Assembly: GCA_037446255.1 (NCBI GenBank)
Contig: JBBIIY010000005.1
Location: forward strand, 23,953-87,952
Length of the DNA stretch: 64,000 nucleotides
From: Lithacetigena sp037446255 [NCBI: Coprothermobacterota bacterium]
Lineage (GTDB): Bacteria > Coprothermobacterota > HKB111
Direction of reading: 5' to 3'
In this document: positions 26,458 through 37,572 of the stretch, piece after piece
Position numbering within the stretch: the stretch's first letter is position 1
How the letters are laid out: each line of letters begins with the position of its first letter
Position numbers and translations under genes: made by a program
Notes under the pieces: generated by a model
What the model was told of the DNA's origin: nothing
Database searches by the model: none
Seen by the model: the letters and a program-made list of their open reading frames with translations, nothing else

Positions 26458-26914
26458 TTTCAACCTCAAGAATACTTTTTAACTTACTCTTACCCCGATG
26501 GAGAAGGGTCTTGACCGTCCCCTCGGGTATTTCCATTATTTGAGCCACCTCTTCATATTTATAATTATCTTCATAATAAAGCAAAATTGCTGTTTTCTCC
26601 TTTTCATTTAGAACTTTCATAGCTTCTTCAATGTCAGAGGCATCAGTTTTGTTTGGTAAAATATAGCGGGTCTCCTCAAATTCGTTGGTGTAATCAGCGT
26701 ATTCCTTGCTTCTTCTGCGAAATATATCCATCGCTTTACTATAAGCTATCTTAAAAACATACTGTTTGGCTGTCTCATTCCTTATATAAGGTATTCTCGT
26801 TAAAGCCAGAAAAGTTTCCTGCAAAGCATCTTCAGCATCATCGCTATTACCCAGAAGTCTTCTCAAAAAACGAAAGAGATTTTCACCATAATCCTCAAAA
26901 AGCTCTTCAATCAT
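26450..26914 (-). CDS. ECF-type RNA polymerase sigma factor
   Basis: The 154-residue protein has sigma region 2 (LFRFLRRLLGNSDDAEDALQETFLAL...AYSKAMDIFRRR) and region 4 (LNEKEKTAILLYYEDNYKYEEVAQIMEIPEGTVKTLLHRGKSKLKSIL), the minimal ECF (group 4) layout. It probably directs transcription of its own operon: sigma, small membrane protein, polymer-forming protein. No Shine-Dalgarno is obvious before the ATG at 26914. Confidence 0.9.
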   Translation of the reverse strand: MIEELFEDYGENLFRFLRRLLGNSDDAEDALQETFLALTRIPYIRNETAKQYVFKIAYSKAMDIFRRRSKEYADYTNEFEETRYILPNKTDASDIEEAMKVLNEKEKTAILLYYEDNYKYEEVAQIMEIPEGTVKTLLHRGKSKLKSILEVENG

Positions 26915-26970
26915 TATTTACAAATGAATACGTCAATTCCTTGCGAATTGTTTCATCGCTTCAAAGTTTA

Positions 26971-27462
26971 TTAGCGATAATCAAGCCTATTGCCAAACAA
27001 TTGAAAAAGAGAATTAGCTGCGTCGTCCAGATTAAATTCGGGTCTGATTTCCAAGTTTAAGGTAGCGTCAGGAAGAACAATTTTTAATTTATGCATATCC
27101 TGCTTATTCCCATATTTATCACGAATAATCCTTCCCTTCCTCAGAGTTATGCTTTTCACGGTATTAGGATCTATCCAGATATTTTCGGGGGTTTCGTTAA
27201 GGATATATTCAGGGTCAAAATTGACATAACGGGTATAATAGGTAAAACCAGTAGTAGCTACCGCCCACATTTTCTTAAGCATACCCCCACCTTTGCTTTC
27301 TACTTCGGATTTTTTTTCCTGAGCAATTTGCTTCCATAAATTTGAGGTAAGTTTAGCCATAATCAATCTATAATTGGTTACCACTAATGTATGTATTTCT
27401 GTTTTAAAAAATCCTTTTTTCCAGTTTACCGGTATAGCGCTAATAACAAATTCGCCTTGCAT
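26971..27462 (-). CDS. Hypothetical protein, possible PH-like domain
   Basis: From ATG 27462 (GGAGGT upstream, better than the ATG at 27486) the protein has 164 residues without signal or membrane segments. The pattern ALVVTNYRLIM-like (HTLVVTNYRLIMAKL), NIWIDPNTVKSITLRKGRII and LKIVLPDATLNLEIRPEF is reminiscent of bacterial PH-like/GRAM domains. These begin with a beta strand, an NYRL-type turn and an I..I.. strand pattern. I do not recognise a specific family. It is read in the same direction as the sigma module and lies just upstream of it. Confidence 0.5.
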   Translation of the reverse strand: MQGEFVISAIPVNWKKGFFKTEIHTLVVTNYRLIMAKLTSNLWKQIAQEKKSEVESKGGGMLKKMWAVATTGFTYYTRYVNFDPEYILNETPENIWIDPNTVKSITLRKGRIIRDKYGNKQDMHKLKIVLPDATLNLEIRPEFNLDDAANSLFQLFGNRLDYR

Positions 27463-27611
27463 CAGACAATTACCTCCGTAAAGCATTATTAAATAAAATA
27501 ATCAAATTATTATATACCTTGAAGAATGGATTTTAAAAAACATTGGTAATTTTTTATTATTTTAATAGACGAAACTTGCTGATACTTTTAATACTAATAA
27601 ATGAGATGTTC

Positions 27612-27686
27612 TGGTAGCGCTGCGGGGACTCGAACCCCGGTTTGCGGATTGAGAGCCCGCCGAACTAACCCCTGTTCTACAGCGCC
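27612..27686 (-). tRNA. tRNA-Glu (CUC anticodon)
   Basis: The reverse strand folds as a complete tRNA. The acceptor stem is GGCGCTG/CAGCGCT (one G-U pair), and the D stem is GAAC/GTTC. The anticodon arm is GCGGG-CTCTCAA-TCCGC with anticodon CTC. The T arm is CGGGG-TTCGAGT-CCCCG, followed by discriminator A and an encoded CCA (27612-27614). The anticodon CUC reads the glutamate codon GAG. Confidence 0.93.
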
Positions 27687-27712
27687 ACTTTTTATATTAT
27701 AAATTAAGGTTA

Positions 27713-28195
27713 TTATTTAACCTTTTTTTTCATAAAAAGAATCAGCACTCCTGCTAACACCAAAGCCAGAGGCCAAATCAGCCCAATTAATTGTAGGAAC
27801 TTTTCTCCAATACTCCCCATTAAAATCCACAAACCTATTATAGAAAGAATTGCTCCTGGAATCAAAGGCCAGATTTTCTCACCTTTATCCGTGGTAACCA
27901 GGCTACGGGTGTGCGTAACATAGATAGCTAAAAAAGATAGTCCTAACAAGACTATTATCCAGGCACCATTAATATTTTCAATTTTCTCAACCAGAGTGGA
28001 GAAAATGGCTACTGCAGCAATGTTAGAAGCAGGAATCAAAAAACCCAGGCTTTTTTTAACAAATATATAGGCACCTAAAAATCCAGCACTTAATACGTAA
28101 AGCAACAAATAACCGGGAATATAGTTTTGGTTGGTTAAAAACCAGGTAATGCCAACTAATATTAAGCCTGAAGATAAATATCTCCTACTATCCAT
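27713..28195 (-). CDS. Small multi-pass membrane protein of unknown function
   Basis: The 160-residue protein has about five to six short hydrophobic segments, paired and separated by a few polar residues. It ends in LIWPLALVLAGVLILFMKKKVK. The IWPLALVLAGVLIL-type ending resembles the LiaF/DUF5668 transmembrane family, but this is a weak likeness. It lies alone between a tRNA gene and the pur operon on the same strand. Confidence 0.55.
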   Translation of the reverse strand: MDSRRYLSSGLILVGITWFLTNQNYIPGYLLLYVLSAGFLGAYIFVKKSLGFLIPASNIAAVAIFSTLVEKIENINGAWIIVLLGLSFLAIYVTHTRSLVTTDKGEKIWPLIPGAILSIIGLWILMGSIGEKFLQLIGLIWPLALVLAGVLILFMKKKVK

Positions 28196-28504
28196 ATTTC
28201 CTCCTACAAATTATTTAATTAATATTTATTATATATTAATAAAAATAGTTCAGACTGAACGGAAAATACTTAAAAGATTAGATTGCTTCGTCGCTTTTTA
28301 GAGCTCCTCGCAAAGACAAAATAGAAGTCCTTGCGAACGAAGACCGGAAGGGTCTGTGGCAATCCCATATTTTCGCCATAAGGTCAAAAGATGAGACTGC
28401 TTCGTTACACTTGCAGAGACAAAAGAAACGAAATGAGTTGGCTTCACGACTTCGTCCCTTAGGAATAAAAGCATTTTTAATGACCGTGGACAGTATCCAG
28501 AATG
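28196..28504. other. Intergenic region with dispersed repeat sequence
   Basis: No gene is seen. The stretch holds two GCTTCGT...CGCAAAGACAAAA-type segments (about 28281-28320 and 28389-28412) and a CGAAGACCGGAAGGGTCTGTGGCAATCCC segment (about 28338-28366), similar to 24934-24963. It separates the purD 3' end from the small membrane-protein gene. Confidence 0.5.
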
Positions 28505-29776
28505 CTATGTTTTAATTGCTCTATAACCAATATCTTTACGGTAATGCGCTTTTTCAAAAGAGATCGCTTTTACCCCTGAATATGCCCTGATAAAAGCAGT
28601 TTTCAGGGTGGGACCCATTCCGGTAATTCCCAACACCCTACCCCCTGAACTTACGATTTTCTCACCTTTTAAAGCTGTTCCCGAATGGAAAATCTTTACC
28701 AAGGGTAATAGTTCAGCAATCTCTAAACCATTTATGGTTTTACCCTTCTTGAAACTCTCAGGATAACCTCCTGAAGCCAGCACCACACAAAGGGCATGGT
28801 TTGTTGACCAACTAAATTTAATCTGACTTAAACTCCCCTCAAGACTTGCCAATAATAGGGGAACAAGGTCATTCTTAAGGCGAGGAATTACCACCTGGCA
28901 TTCAGGGTCACCAAAACGGGCGTTGAATTCCAGTACTTTAGGACCAGTTTTGGTTATCATCAAACCAGCATAAATAACCCCTTTATATATTATACCCTCC
29001 TTATTTAACCCTTTTATAAGAGGAATAAATATTTCTTTTTTAACTTTCCGGGTCAGATAAGGAGTTAGCACGGGTGCAGGTGAATAAGCCCCCATACCCC
29101 CGGTATTAGGTCCCCTGTCACCATCAAACACCCTTTTATGGTCCTGCGCGGAAGCCAGCAAGCGAATATCTTTACCATCTGCTAATGCCATAACCGAAAC
29201 TTCTTCCCCTTCAAGGTATTCCTCTATCACCACCCTATTTCCTGCTTCACCGAACAGCTTTCGTTCCATAATATTTTGCACTGCTTCGGTAGCCTCGGTT
29301 TGCGTATGAGCTACTACCACCCCTTTACCAGCCGCCAGACCTTCAGCTTTAACTACTACAGGTACCCCAATTTTATGAATATAAGCCAGGGCTGAAAACG
29401 AATTGCTAAATATTTCGCTTCTGGCTGTGGGTATACCGTATTTATTCATAATTTCTTTTGCAAAAACCTTGCTACCTTCAAGTTGAGAGGCTTTTTGGCT
29501 GGGACCAAATATTTTCAAACCTTTTTCAGTAAAAATATCCACAATTCCTGAAACCAATGGTGCTTCCGGACCAACAACGGTAAGGTCAATGCCTCTGTTT
29601 AAGGCAAAGTTGAGAAGACCCTGTATATCCTCCGCAGGAATAGGGACAGAGATAGCCTCTCTCATTATACCGGCATTGCCTGGAGCACAATATAACTCTC
29701 TCACCAGAGGGCTTTGCTTTATTTTCCAGATGAGGGCATGCTCCCTTCCTCCGCCACCTACAACCAATACTTTCAT
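28505..29776 (-). CDS. purD: Phosphoribosylamine-glycine ligase (GAR synthetase)
   Basis: PurD adds glycine to phosphoribosylamine. The 423-residue length is normal. The ATP-grasp fold shows at KVLVVGGGGREHALIWKI, VVKAEGLAAGKGVVVA, RNPNTGGMGAY-like GDRGPNTGGMGAYSP and EFNARFGDPECQVVIPRL. It is the last gene of the minus-strand pur operon, 43 bases after purH. Confidence 0.97.
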   Translation of the reverse strand: MKVLVVGGGGREHALIWKIKQSPLVRELYCAPGNAGIMREAISVPIPAEDIQGLLNFALNRGIDLTVVGPEAPLVSGIVDIFTEKGLKIFGPSQKASQLEGSKVFAKEIMNKYGIPTARSEIFSNSFSALAYIHKIGVPVVVKAEGLAAGKGVVVAHTQTEATEAVQNIMERKLFGEAGNRVVIEEYLEGEEVSVMALADGKDIRLLASAQDHKRVFDGDRGPNTGGMGAYSPAPVLTPYLTRKVKKEIFIPLIKGLNKEGIIYKGVIYAGLMITKTGPKVLEFNARFGDPECQVVIPRLKNDLVPLLLASLEGSLSQIKFSWSTNHALCVVLASGGYPESFKKGKTINGLEIAELLPLVKIFHSGTALKGEKIVSSGGRVLGITGMGPTLKTAFIRAYSGVKAISFEKAHYRKDIGYRAIKT

Positions 29777-29819
29777 AATATATCTACCTGAACTGAGGTA
29801 ATTCTTAAAAGGTTAATCA

Positions 29820-31361
29820 CTAATGCTTGAAATACCTTCTCCCGGTAATCATCATAGTAATACCTTGCTCATCGCAAGCTTTAATAGAGTCATCATCCCG
29901 TAAAGAACCCCCGGGTTGTATAATCCCCTTCACCCCTGCTTTATAGGCTTCATCAACCACATCCCTGAAGGGAAAGAAAGCATCTGAAGCCAATACACTT
30001 CCTTTAGCTTTATCTCCAGCGTGCTTAAGAGCAATTTGAGCTGAACCCACCCGGTTCATCTGCCCGGCTCCTATGCCTAATGTTTGCCCGTCTCTAACCA
30101 ACACTATGGCATTAGATTTGGTATGTTTTACCACTTTCATTCCAAAAACCATATCTTCCAGGGTTTGTTCATCAGGTTTAATCAAGGTAGGACATCTCCA
30201 TTCATGAACAATTACATCCTCCACATCCATTTCTTGCAGTAAAAATCCACCCTGAATACTCTTTACTTCAACACCCTGGCATTTTTCCCAATCGTTAATT
30301 TTCAAAATCCTTAAATCTTTTTTCTCTTTTAAAACCTCCAGGGCTTCTTGCTCAAAATCAGGCGCTAGCACCACTTCCAGAAAAATATCTCTCATTTGCC
30401 TGGCTGTTTCCACTGTTATTATTCTATTTACTGCAACTATCCCTCCGAAAATTGATACTTCATCAGCTTCATAAGTTTTTCGAAAAGCCTCGGATATATT
30501 ATTTGCCGAAGCTACCCCGCAGGGGTTGGCATGTTTAATAGCTACCGCTGTAGGTTCAGTAAACTCCATCACCAGCTGCAGGGCTGCGCTGGCATCATTA
30601 AGATTGTTATAAGAGAGTTCCTTTCCTTGAAGCTGGGTGGCAGAAAACAATCCCGAAGCTACCCTGCCCATCTCACCATAAAAAGCAGCCTCCTGTTGAG
30701 GGTTTTCTCCGTAGCGAAGCTTCTGTAGACAGGTAAGAGGTAAGATTACTGTTTGAGGAAACAATTCTGATTCCGGGAATTTCTTTTGCAGCCAATTACT
30801 GATTATAGCATCGTACCCTGCGGTGTGTGTAAAAGCTTCTATCGCTAAAGAAAAGCGGGTATTATATCCGACTTCACCGTTTTCCCTTAACTCCCGAGTA
30901 ATAACCCCATATCTGTCAGGGTTAACCACCACCACTACCTCCTGAAAATTCTTGGCTGCTGCTCTTACCATAGTTGGACCACCAATATCAACATTTTCCA
31001 TAGCAATTTCCAGAGTTACCTCGGTCTTGTTTATGGTTTGAGCAAAGGGATAAAGATTTACCGCTACCAGGTCTATTAGATTTATATTGTGTTCATTTAG
31101 TTCTTTAATATGCTCTGCAGAATCCCTGCGGGCTAAAATACCCCCATGTATTTTTGGGTGCAGGGTTTTTACTCGTCCACCCAGTATCTCGGGAAAACCT
31201 GTTATATCTGATACCTGTTTAACAGGAACTCCTGCCTCTGAAAGAGTTTTTTTGGTACCGCCGGTGGATATTATAGTGAAACCCAGGTCAATTAAATTTC
31301 GGGCAAACTCCACCAAACCAGTTTTGTCAGAAACACTAAGTAGTGCATACTTATTTTTCAT
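29820..31361 (-). CDS. purH: Bifunctional AICAR formyltransferase / IMP cyclohydrolase
   Basis: PurH catalyses the last two steps to IMP. From ATG 31361 the protein has 513 residues. The N-terminal MGS-like cyclohydrolase domain has LLSVSDKTGLVEFARNL, STGGTKKTL and VAVNLYPF. The C-terminal transformylase has AIKHANPCGVA and KHTKSNAIVLV. TTG at 31364 is an alternative start one codon earlier. It overlaps the purN stop. Confidence 0.97.
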   Translation of the reverse strand: MKNKYALLSVSDKTGLVEFARNLIDLGFTIISTGGTKKTLSEAGVPVKQVSDITGFPEILGGRVKTLHPKIHGGILARRDSAEHIKELNEHNINLIDLVAVNLYPFAQTINKTEVTLEIAMENVDIGGPTMVRAAAKNFQEVVVVVNPDRYGVITRELRENGEVGYNTRFSLAIEAFTHTAGYDAIISNWLQKKFPESELFPQTVILPLTCLQKLRYGENPQQEAAFYGEMGRVASGLFSATQLQGKELSYNNLNDASAALQLVMEFTEPTAVAIKHANPCGVASANNISEAFRKTYEADEVSIFGGIVAVNRIITVETARQMRDIFLEVVLAPDFEQEALEVLKEKKDLRILKINDWEKCQGVEVKSIQGGFLLQEMDVEDVIVHEWRCPTLIKPDEQTLEDMVFGMKVVKHTKSNAIVLVRDGQTLGIGAGQMNRVGSAQIALKHAGDKAKGSVLASDAFFPFRDVVDEAYKAGVKGIIQPGGSLRDDDSIKACDEQGITMMITGRRYFKH

Positions 31362-31977
31362 CAATAGTACACCTTCTTCCCTGTATTTTTATTTTTCCTT
31401 TAATAAAAAGATTTATAACCCAGGGATAAAGTATATGTTCTAACACTTGAATCCTCTGGTGAAGCGTTTCTTTGGTATCGTTGGGATAAACCGGTACCGC
31501 TTCCTGCATAATTATAGGTCCCGTATCTACCCCTTCATCAACCAAATGTATGGTGCAACCACTGACTTTTACTCCATACTTCAGGGCATCAGCCACCCCC
31601 TTCTCACCTGGAAAAGAGGGTAAAAGGGCTGGATGTATGTTAAGGATACGGTCTTTAAAAGCATTAATAAAAAAGGGAGTCAATAACCGCATATAACCAG
31701 CTAAAACCACCAGATCAATCTGATATTTACAAAGGGATTCTACAATATCCCTATCCATATCCTCACGGCTTAAGTAATTTCGGGGATTAAAAAATATTGT
31801 GGGGATAGTTCTTTGCCTGGCTCTTTCCAGAGCATAAGCGTTCTCTTTATCACTAACTACCAATGCAACCCGCCCACCTTCTATGTCACCTCTATCTATC
31901 GCTTCCAGAATGGCCTGCAGGTTAGAACCGCTCCCTGATGCCAGTACGGCTATCTTGAATACAGTTTCCGTGTTCAT
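31351..31977 (-). CDS. purN: Phosphoribosylglycinamide formyltransferase
   Basis: PurN transfers the formyl group from 10-formyl-tetrahydrofolate to GAR. The 208-residue protein has AVLASGSGSNLQAIL at its start, the active-site Asn and His in RILNIHPALLPSFPG, and the catalytic Asp in HLVDEGVDTGPIIMQE. The ATG at 31977 is 31 bases from the purM stop. The end overlaps purH. Confidence 0.96.
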   Translation of the reverse strand: MNTETVFKIAVLASGSGSNLQAILEAIDRGDIEGGRVALVVSDKENAYALERARQRTIPTIFFNPRNYLSREDMDRDIVESLCKYQIDLVVLAGYMRLLTPFFINAFKDRILNIHPALLPSFPGEKGVADALKYGVKVSGCTIHLVDEGVDTGPIIMQEAVPVYPNDTKETLHQRIQVLEHILYPWVINLFIKGKIKIQGRRCTIDEK

Positions 31978-32007
31978 AAACTTATAATTACCCCCTGGCT
32001 TAAAAAG

Positions 32008-33027
32008 TTATTTTATACTTACGCCCTTTCCACTTACAACACTACCTAAAACAAAAACCTTTTCCCCAATTTCAGGCAATATTTCCACAGCTTTTTCCGC
32101 ATCTTTGGATGATACCACTACCACAAAACCAATTCCCATATTGAATACCCTGTACATTTCTTCTTTACTAACTTCCCCTAACTCTTGAAGGAGAGTAAAT
32201 ATTTCCTGGGGTTGCCAGTTCTGGCTATCAATCTCGGCTCCAACTCCTTCAGGCAAACAACGAGGTATATTTTCCAGCAATCCCCCTCCGGTAATGTGAG
32301 CCATTCCCTTGATTTCCAGTTTATCGAGGAGAGTTAAAATTGATTTAACATATATTTTTGTTGGAGTCAGCAGCTCTTCCCCGAGTGTTTTCCCCAAACG
32401 GGAGATGGTTTTATCTACGGTAAAGTTATGCTTGTCAAAAAATATCTTCCTGACCAGGGAATACCCGTTGCTGTGCAACCCTGATGAACCCAGTCCTAAA
32501 AGCATATCTCCTTCTTTGATATTTCTCCCACCTATAATGTTATTTTTATTAACCACCCCCACAGCAAAACCGGCTAAATCATATTCGTCCTGGTTATAAA
32601 AACCGGGCATTTCCGCAGTTTCTCCGCCAATAAGAGCACAACCTGCCTGTTTACAGCCTTCGGCTATCCCTTTTACAATAGAACTGACTTTCTCAGGGAT
32701 TAACTTACCGGTGGCAAGGTAATCCAGAAAAAAGAGTGGTTCTGCCCCCGAGGTAAGTATATCGTTAACACACATAGCCACCAAATCTATACCAATCGTA
32801 TCGTGTTTATCGGTCATAAAAGCGATTTTAAGTTTGGTGCCCACTCCATCGGTTCCCGACACCAGCACAGGTTCAGGGTATTTGTTTATATCCAGTGAAA
32901 AAAGACCACTAAATCCTCCAACATCTCCCAATACCTCGCTTCGGCAGGTGGAGCGAACATATTTTTTCATCATCTCCACCGCTTTATTTCCAGCTACAAT
33001 ATCTACGCCTGACATTTTATAATCCAT
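32008..33027 (-). CDS. purM: Phosphoribosylformylglycinamidine cyclo-ligase (AIR synthetase)
   Basis: PurM closes the imidazole ring to give AIR. The 339-residue protein has [38 protein letters not shown] and [11 protein letters not shown] motifs, and the late [16 protein letters not shown] typical of the PurM/PurL ATP-binding superfamily. It lies 9 bases after purF. Confidence 0.97.
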   Translation of the reverse strand: MDYKMSGVDIVAGNKAVEMMKKYVRSTCRSEVLGDVGGFSGLFSLDINKYPEPVLVSGTDGVGTKLKIAFMTDKHDTIGIDLVAMCVNDILTSGAEPLFFLDYLATGKLIPEKVSSIVKGIAEGCKQAGCALIGGETAEMPGFYNQDEYDLAGFAVGVVNKNNIIGGRNIKEGDMLLGLGSSGLHSNGYSLVRKIFFDKHNFTVDKTISRLGKTLGEELLTPTKIYVKSILTLLDKLEIKGMAHITGGGLLENIPRCLPEGVGAEIDSQNWQPQEIFTLLQELGEVSKEEMYRVFNMGIGFVVVVSSKDAEKAVEILPEIGEKVFVLGSVVSGKGVSIK

Positions 33028-33036
33028 CTGATAACC

Positions 33037-34455
33037 TTAGTACCATCCCCCAAACAGATGTTTCTGTTTCCTGAAACTGATTTCCTCGGGATAACAGCCA
33101 TCAAAACAAGCAGTACAAAAACAATCCCTACCAAGACCTGTAGCAGTCAACATCCCCTCCTGGCTCAAATAACCCAGGTAGTCAGCTCCAATGGTTTTAG
33201 CAATTTCAGGGACATCCATTTTAGCCCCGATTAAATCCTTGGAAGCGGTGTCTATTCCATAAAAACAGGGGTGGGTTATACGAGGAGAACTGATAAGAAC
33301 ATATACTTCGGTGGCACCGACTTTTTTTAATTTATCCACAATTCTCATAGAAGTGGTACCCCGGACAATGGAATCATCCACCATTATTACCTTTTTACCT
33401 TCCACCAGACTACTCATCGGGTTAAGTTTAAGCCTAACCCCGGCGGTACGCTCACTTTGATCCGGCTGGATGAAAGTTCTGCCTATGTAACGATTTTTAA
33501 CAAAAGCTGTTTCATAGGGTAAACCTAATTCTTCAGCAACCCCGGGAGCGGTGGACATGGACGAATCAGGAACCCCGGTTACTAAATCAGCCTCTAATTT
33601 ATTTTCTCGAGCTAAAATTCTCCCTAACTCTTTCCTCACCAGGTGAACATTCTTTCCCATTAATTGGCTATCGGGCCTGGCAAAATAAATAAATTCAAAA
33701 ATACAAAGTTTCTCACCTCTGGAAGGTGTTAGTTGTTCACTTACCAACCCATCCTCATCAATTACCACCAGTTCCCCGGGTTGAACATCCCTGATAAATT
33801 CAGCTCCAAGGGCATCAAAAGCACAGGTTTCCGAAGCCAAGATAAAACAACCATTGAATTTACCTATAGAAAGAGGTCTGATTCCAAAGGGGTCTCTAAT
33901 TCCTAACAAGCTCTTCTCGGTCATAAGGACAAAAGAGTAGGCACCTCTTAATTGCTCCACAGCAAACTTCAGAGACTTTATAATATCCTTTTTCCCGGAA
34001 AGAGCTACCAGATGTGCAATGATTTCACTATCCGAGGTGGTCTGGAATATGGAACCATCCCTTTCCAGTTTATATCTTAACTCTTTACTATTAGTCAGGT
34101 TTCCGTTATGAGTAACCGTAAATAAACCTCCACGATAGCGAAACAGTAAAGGTTGAGCATTCACCAATTCGCTGGCTCCGGTAGTTGAATACCTGACATG
34201 ACCAATGGCGATATGTCCTCTCAGGTTTATTAATTTTTCTTTGTTTTGAAAAACATCAGATACCAGCCCCATCCCTTTTTCTACCTTTATTATTTTCCCA
34301 TCAGTTACCGCTATACCAGCGCTCTCCTCTCCGCGGTGCTGGAGGGCATAAAGACCGTAACAGGTAATCTGGGCTACCTCTTCGTGGTGGCTATAAATAC
34401 CAAAAACTCCACAAGCTTCTTTTAACTCATTAATTTTGCGATAGTATTTTTCCAT
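33037..34455 (-). CDS. purF: Amidophosphoribosyltransferase
   Basis: PurF commits PRPP to purine synthesis. The 472-residue protein has a 14-residue propeptide before Cys15 (ACGVFGIY), the nucleophile of the N-terminal glutaminase. The phosphoribosyltransferase PRPP loop is [16 protein letters not shown]. The C-terminal cysteines in [17 protein letters not shown] indicate the oxygen-sensitive [4Fe-4S] form known from Bacillus subtilis. The ATG at 34455 lies 34 bases inside purL, indicating coupled translation. Confidence 0.97.
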   Translation of the reverse strand: MEKYYRKINELKEACGVFGIYSHHEEVAQITCYGLYALQHRGEESAGIAVTDGKIIKVEKGMGLVSDVFQNKEKLINLRGHIAIGHVRYSTTGASELVNAQPLLFRYRGGLFTVTHNGNLTNSKELRYKLERDGSIFQTTSDSEIIAHLVALSGKKDIIKSLKFAVEQLRGAYSFVLMTEKSLLGIRDPFGIRPLSIGKFNGCFILASETCAFDALGAEFIRDVQPGELVVIDEDGLVSEQLTPSRGEKLCIFEFIYFARPDSQLMGKNVHLVRKELGRILARENKLEADLVTGVPDSSMSTAPGVAEELGLPYETAFVKNRYIGRTFIQPDQSERTAGVRLKLNPMSSLVEGKKVIMVDDSIVRGTTSMRIVDKLKKVGATEVYVLISSPRITHPCFYGIDTASKDLIGAKMDVPEIAKTIGADYLGYLSQEGMLTATGLGRDCFCTACFDGCYPEEISFRKQKHLFGGWY

Positions 34456-36626
34456 GACTGCTCCATTTCCTCAACACCAAGATTAATCCATTCCAGGCCA
34501 TCAACCTGGATTGATAATGATTCACCACCTACATAACCAATCGCGTTAACATTAAGACCATTTTTTTGAGCTAACTGCCACAATACAGGTATATAATCAG
34601 ACTTTATACTTACAATCACCCTGGATTGGCTTTCTCCAAAAAGCAAAGCATCTACCCGAAGGTCTTCTTTCTTTAACACTATTTTTGCCCCCATGCCCCC
34701 ACTTATACAGCATTCAGCTAAAGCCACAGCTAAACCCCCTTCCGATAGATCGTGAGCGGAATTTATTATCCCTTCACTAATCGCCAGGTATAAGGTTTCC
34801 TGCACAGATTTTTCTTTCTTTAAAGAGAGGGCCGGTGGCTTACCCTTGATCAGGTCATGAACCTGCAAAAGATACTGACTACCACCCAATTCGTTGTAAC
34901 TATCTCCCAGAAGCACTATAATATCCCCCTGAGTTTTAAAAGCGAGAGTGCATCTTTTATCAATATTTTCCAGTAAACCAACCATCCCTACTGTAGGTGT
35001 AGGATGTATCGGACTCCCGCTCCTCTCATTATAAAAAGAAACATTTCCCCCCACTACCGGAGTTTGTAAAACTCTACAAGCTTCACTCATCCCTTCTATG
35101 GTTTTGAGGAATTGCCAAAAAATTTCAGGTTTTTCCGGGTTACCAAAATTAAGACAGTCGGTAACCGCAAGTGGCCTGGCTCCTGAACAAACAATATTAC
35201 GGGTAGCTTCGGCTACCGCAATCATACCGCCGATATAAGGATCCAGGTAACTATAAAGAGAGTTGCAATCGGTGGTTAAGGCCAGTCCTTTGGTGGTATC
35301 CCTGATTCTTATAACCGCAGCGTCTGACCCGGGGTGTATAACTGTACTGGTTCTAACCATATAATCGTACTGCTCATATACCCATTCTTTGCTGGCAATG
35401 GTAGGAGAAGAAAGTAATGTTAATAACACCCTGTTAGCATCTGCTACCTCAGGCAGTTCACTCAGGTTGAAGTTAGATACATCTTTGATATAATCAGGCT
35501 CAATTGCTAAAGGAGAATATACCGGTGCATCTTCTGCTAACATCCTGGCAGGTACTTCAGCCACAATTTTTCCACCATGATATATCTTAAGCATTCGGTC
35601 ATCAGTCACTTTGCCAATAGCAACCGCGCTTAAACCCCAGCGGTCACATACCTCCATAACCTTATTTTCCTTGGACGGTTCTACGATTAAGAGCATCCGT
35701 TCCTGAGATTCCGATAGCATTATTTCATAAGGAGTCAGGCTTTTTTCCCGCAGGGGTACCAGGTCCAGATCAATCTCCATACCTGTCCCTGCCCGACTGG
35801 CGGTTTCCGAAGTAGCACAGGTCAGTCCTGCTCCTCCTAAATCCTGTAATCCAACCAGATAATCATTTTCAATCAGTTCCAGGCAGGCTTCCACCAGCAG
35901 TTTTTCCATAAAAGGGTCACCCACCTGAACAGAAGGTCTTTTGTTTTCTGAAATCTCACTCAGTTCTTCCGAAGCAAAGGTTACCCCATGAATTCCGTCT
36001 CTACCGGTACAGGCTCCCACAAGTATTACCAAATTATTCACACCGGTAGCCCAACCTTTCATCAGGCGATTTTTATTTACCAATCCCACGCACATGGCAT
36101 TAACCAGTGGATTAGATTCATAACAGGGGTCAAAATATACTTCGCCTCCTACGGTAGGTATACCAATACAATTTCCATAACCCCCAATTCCAGCCACCAC
36201 CCCGCTAAAAAGATGCCTGACGCGGGGATTCAGGAGCAAGCCAAAGCGAAGAGAGTTTAATAGCGCCACAGGTCTGGCACCCATAGCTAAAATGTCCCGG
36301 ATAATCCCTCCTACACCGGTAGCCGCCCCCTGATAGGGCTCAATAGCTGAGGGATGGTTATGGGATTCAATTTTAAAACAAACCGCCAAGCCATCGCCGA
36401 TATCTACCACTCCAGCATTTTCACCAGGACCCTGCAGTACCCTTTCCCCGGTGGTGGGAAACATTTTTAAGGCTTTTCGTGAATGTTTGTAGGAGCAGTG
36501 TTCAGACCACATAACACTGAACATTCCCAGTTCTACATGATTTGGTTCTCTACCCATTCCATCCGTTATCAACTGGTACTCGGTGTCAGTTAAACCCATT
36601 TCCTGCCAGATTTTTGTTTTTTTCAT
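34422..36626 (-). CDS. purL: Phosphoribosylformylglycinamidine synthase subunit PurL
   Basis: This is the 734-residue small-type PurL, which forms FGAM together with PurQ and PurS, as in Gram-positive bacteria and archaea rather than the fused enterobacterial enzyme. Visible blocks include [55 protein letters not shown] ([14 protein letters not shown]) and [13 protein letters not shown]. The start at 36626 overlaps the purQ stop by 4 bases (ATGA). Confidence 0.97.
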   Translation of the reverse strand: MKKTKIWQEMGLTDTEYQLITDGMGREPNHVELGMFSVMWSEHCSYKHSRKALKMFPTTGERVLQGPGENAGVVDIGDGLAVCFKIESHNHPSAIEPYQGAATGVGGIIRDILAMGARPVALLNSLRFGLLLNPRVRHLFSGVVAGIGGYGNCIGIPTVGGEVYFDPCYESNPLVNAMCVGLVNKNRLMKGWATGVNNLVILVGACTGRDGIHGVTFASEELSEISENKRPSVQVGDPFMEKLLVEACLELIENDYLVGLQDLGGAGLTCATSETASRAGTGMEIDLDLVPLREKSLTPYEIMLSESQERMLLIVEPSKENKVMEVCDRWGLSAVAIGKVTDDRMLKIYHGGKIVAEVPARMLAEDAPVYSPLAIEPDYIKDVSNFNLSELPEVADANRVLLTLLSSPTIASKEWVYEQYDYMVRTSTVIHPGSDAAVIRIRDTTKGLALTTDCNSLYSYLDPYIGGMIAVAEATRNIVCSGARPLAVTDCLNFGNPEKPEIFWQFLKTIEGMSEACRVLQTPVVGGNVSFYNERSGSPIHPTPTVGMVGLLENIDKRCTLAFKTQGDIIVLLGDSYNELGGSQYLLQVHDLIKGKPPALSLKKEKSVQETLYLAISEGIINSAHDLSEGGLAVALAECCISGGMGAKIVLKKEDLRVDALLFGESQSRVIVSIKSDYIPVLWQLAQKNGLNVNAIGYVGGESLSIQVDGLEWINLGVEEMEQSWKNTIAKLMS

Positions 36627-37318
36627 ACTTTCTCCAGATGGTTAAGCAGGGATTGAAAAATACATAAACCATCGGTGGAACCCAGAATGGCTTCCCCAGC
36701 CCTTTCGGGATGAGGCATCATACCTAATACATTACCTTTCCGGTTACTTACCCCCGCAATATTTAACAACGCTCCATTAGGATTGGCTTCATCGCAAACT
36801 GTTCCCATAGAAGTTGTATAGCGAAAAATAACCTGTTTATTCTCTAACAGACTTTTTAAACCCTGTTCATCAATATAGTAATTTCCATCGCCATGAGCGA
36901 TGGGTAATTTGAGTATTCTTTCAGGCTCAATAAAGTTGGTAAAAGGGGTATTTACATTTTCTACTTTCAGGTGCACGAATTGGCAGTGGAATTTTAAATC
37001 TTTGTTTCTAAGCAACACCCCGGGTAAAAGACCCACTTCGGTTAAAATCTGGAAACCGTTACAGATGCCTAAGACCAGCCCTCCTCGGTCAGCAAACTCA
37101 ACTACTTCCTGCATTACCGGAGAAAAACGGGCAATAGCTCCACAACGAAGATAGTCACCATAGGAAAAACCCCCAGGAAGGATGAGGCAATCAAAACCTT
37201 TAAGACTGTTTTGTTGATGCCAGATGTATTCAACAGGCTTTCCAAATACATCTTTTACTAGATGATAAGCATCTAAATCGCAGTTAGACCCGGGAAATAC
37301 TATTACTCCAAACTTCAT
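36623..37318 (-). CDS. purQ: Phosphoribosylformylglycinamidine synthase subunit PurQ (glutaminase)
   Basis: PurQ supplies ammonia to PurL. From ATG 37318 the protein has 231 residues starting [14 protein letters not shown]. The class I glutaminase triad is present: nucleophile Cys86 in GICNGFQIL, and His203/Glu205 in MMPHPERAG. The longer frame to 37354 would overlap purS and is rejected. The ATG follows the purS stop by one base. Confidence 0.97.
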   Translation of the reverse strand: MKFGVIVFPGSNCDLDAYHLVKDVFGKPVEYIWHQQNSLKGFDCLILPGGFSYGDYLRCGAIARFSPVMQEVVEFADRGGLVLGICNGFQILTEVGLLPGVLLRNKDLKFHCQFVHLKVENVNTPFTNFIEPERILKLPIAHGDGNYYIDEQGLKSLLENKQVIFRYTTSMGTVCDEANPNGALLNIAGVSNRKGNVLGMMPHPERAGEAILGSTDGLCIFQSLLNHLEKV

Positions 37319-37319
37319 C

Positions 37320-37571
37320 TCAAACTTCTTTGATGCAAAAATGGTAATCTTCAATAACCGTATTGGCCAGCAATTTTTCGCACATCTCTTTTACGGTTTC
37401 TTCCACGATCTGCTGGTTTTCACCTGTAAGCTCCATTTCCAGATGTTTACCAATACGAACACTGTTAATTCCTTTATAATTCATGGTATCCAGAGCTTTA
37501 GCTACGGCTTGCCCCTGGGGGTCAAGAATTCCTTTTCTGGGCATCACTATTATTATCACTTTATATAACAT
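37320..37571 (-). CDS. purS: Phosphoribosylformylglycinamidine synthase subunit PurS
   Basis: PurS is the small bridging subunit between PurL and PurQ. From ATG 37571, preceded by GGAAGGAG, the protein has 83 residues: [22 protein letters not shown] and [15 protein letters not shown], typical of the family. The upstream extension to 37607 lies in the purC end and is rejected. The start is one base after the purC stop. Confidence 0.95.
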   Translation of the reverse strand: MLYKVIIIVMPRKGILDPQGQAVAKALDTMNYKGINSVRIGKHLEMELTGENQQIVEETVKEMCEKLLANTVIEDYHFCIKEV

Positions 37572-37572
37572 C

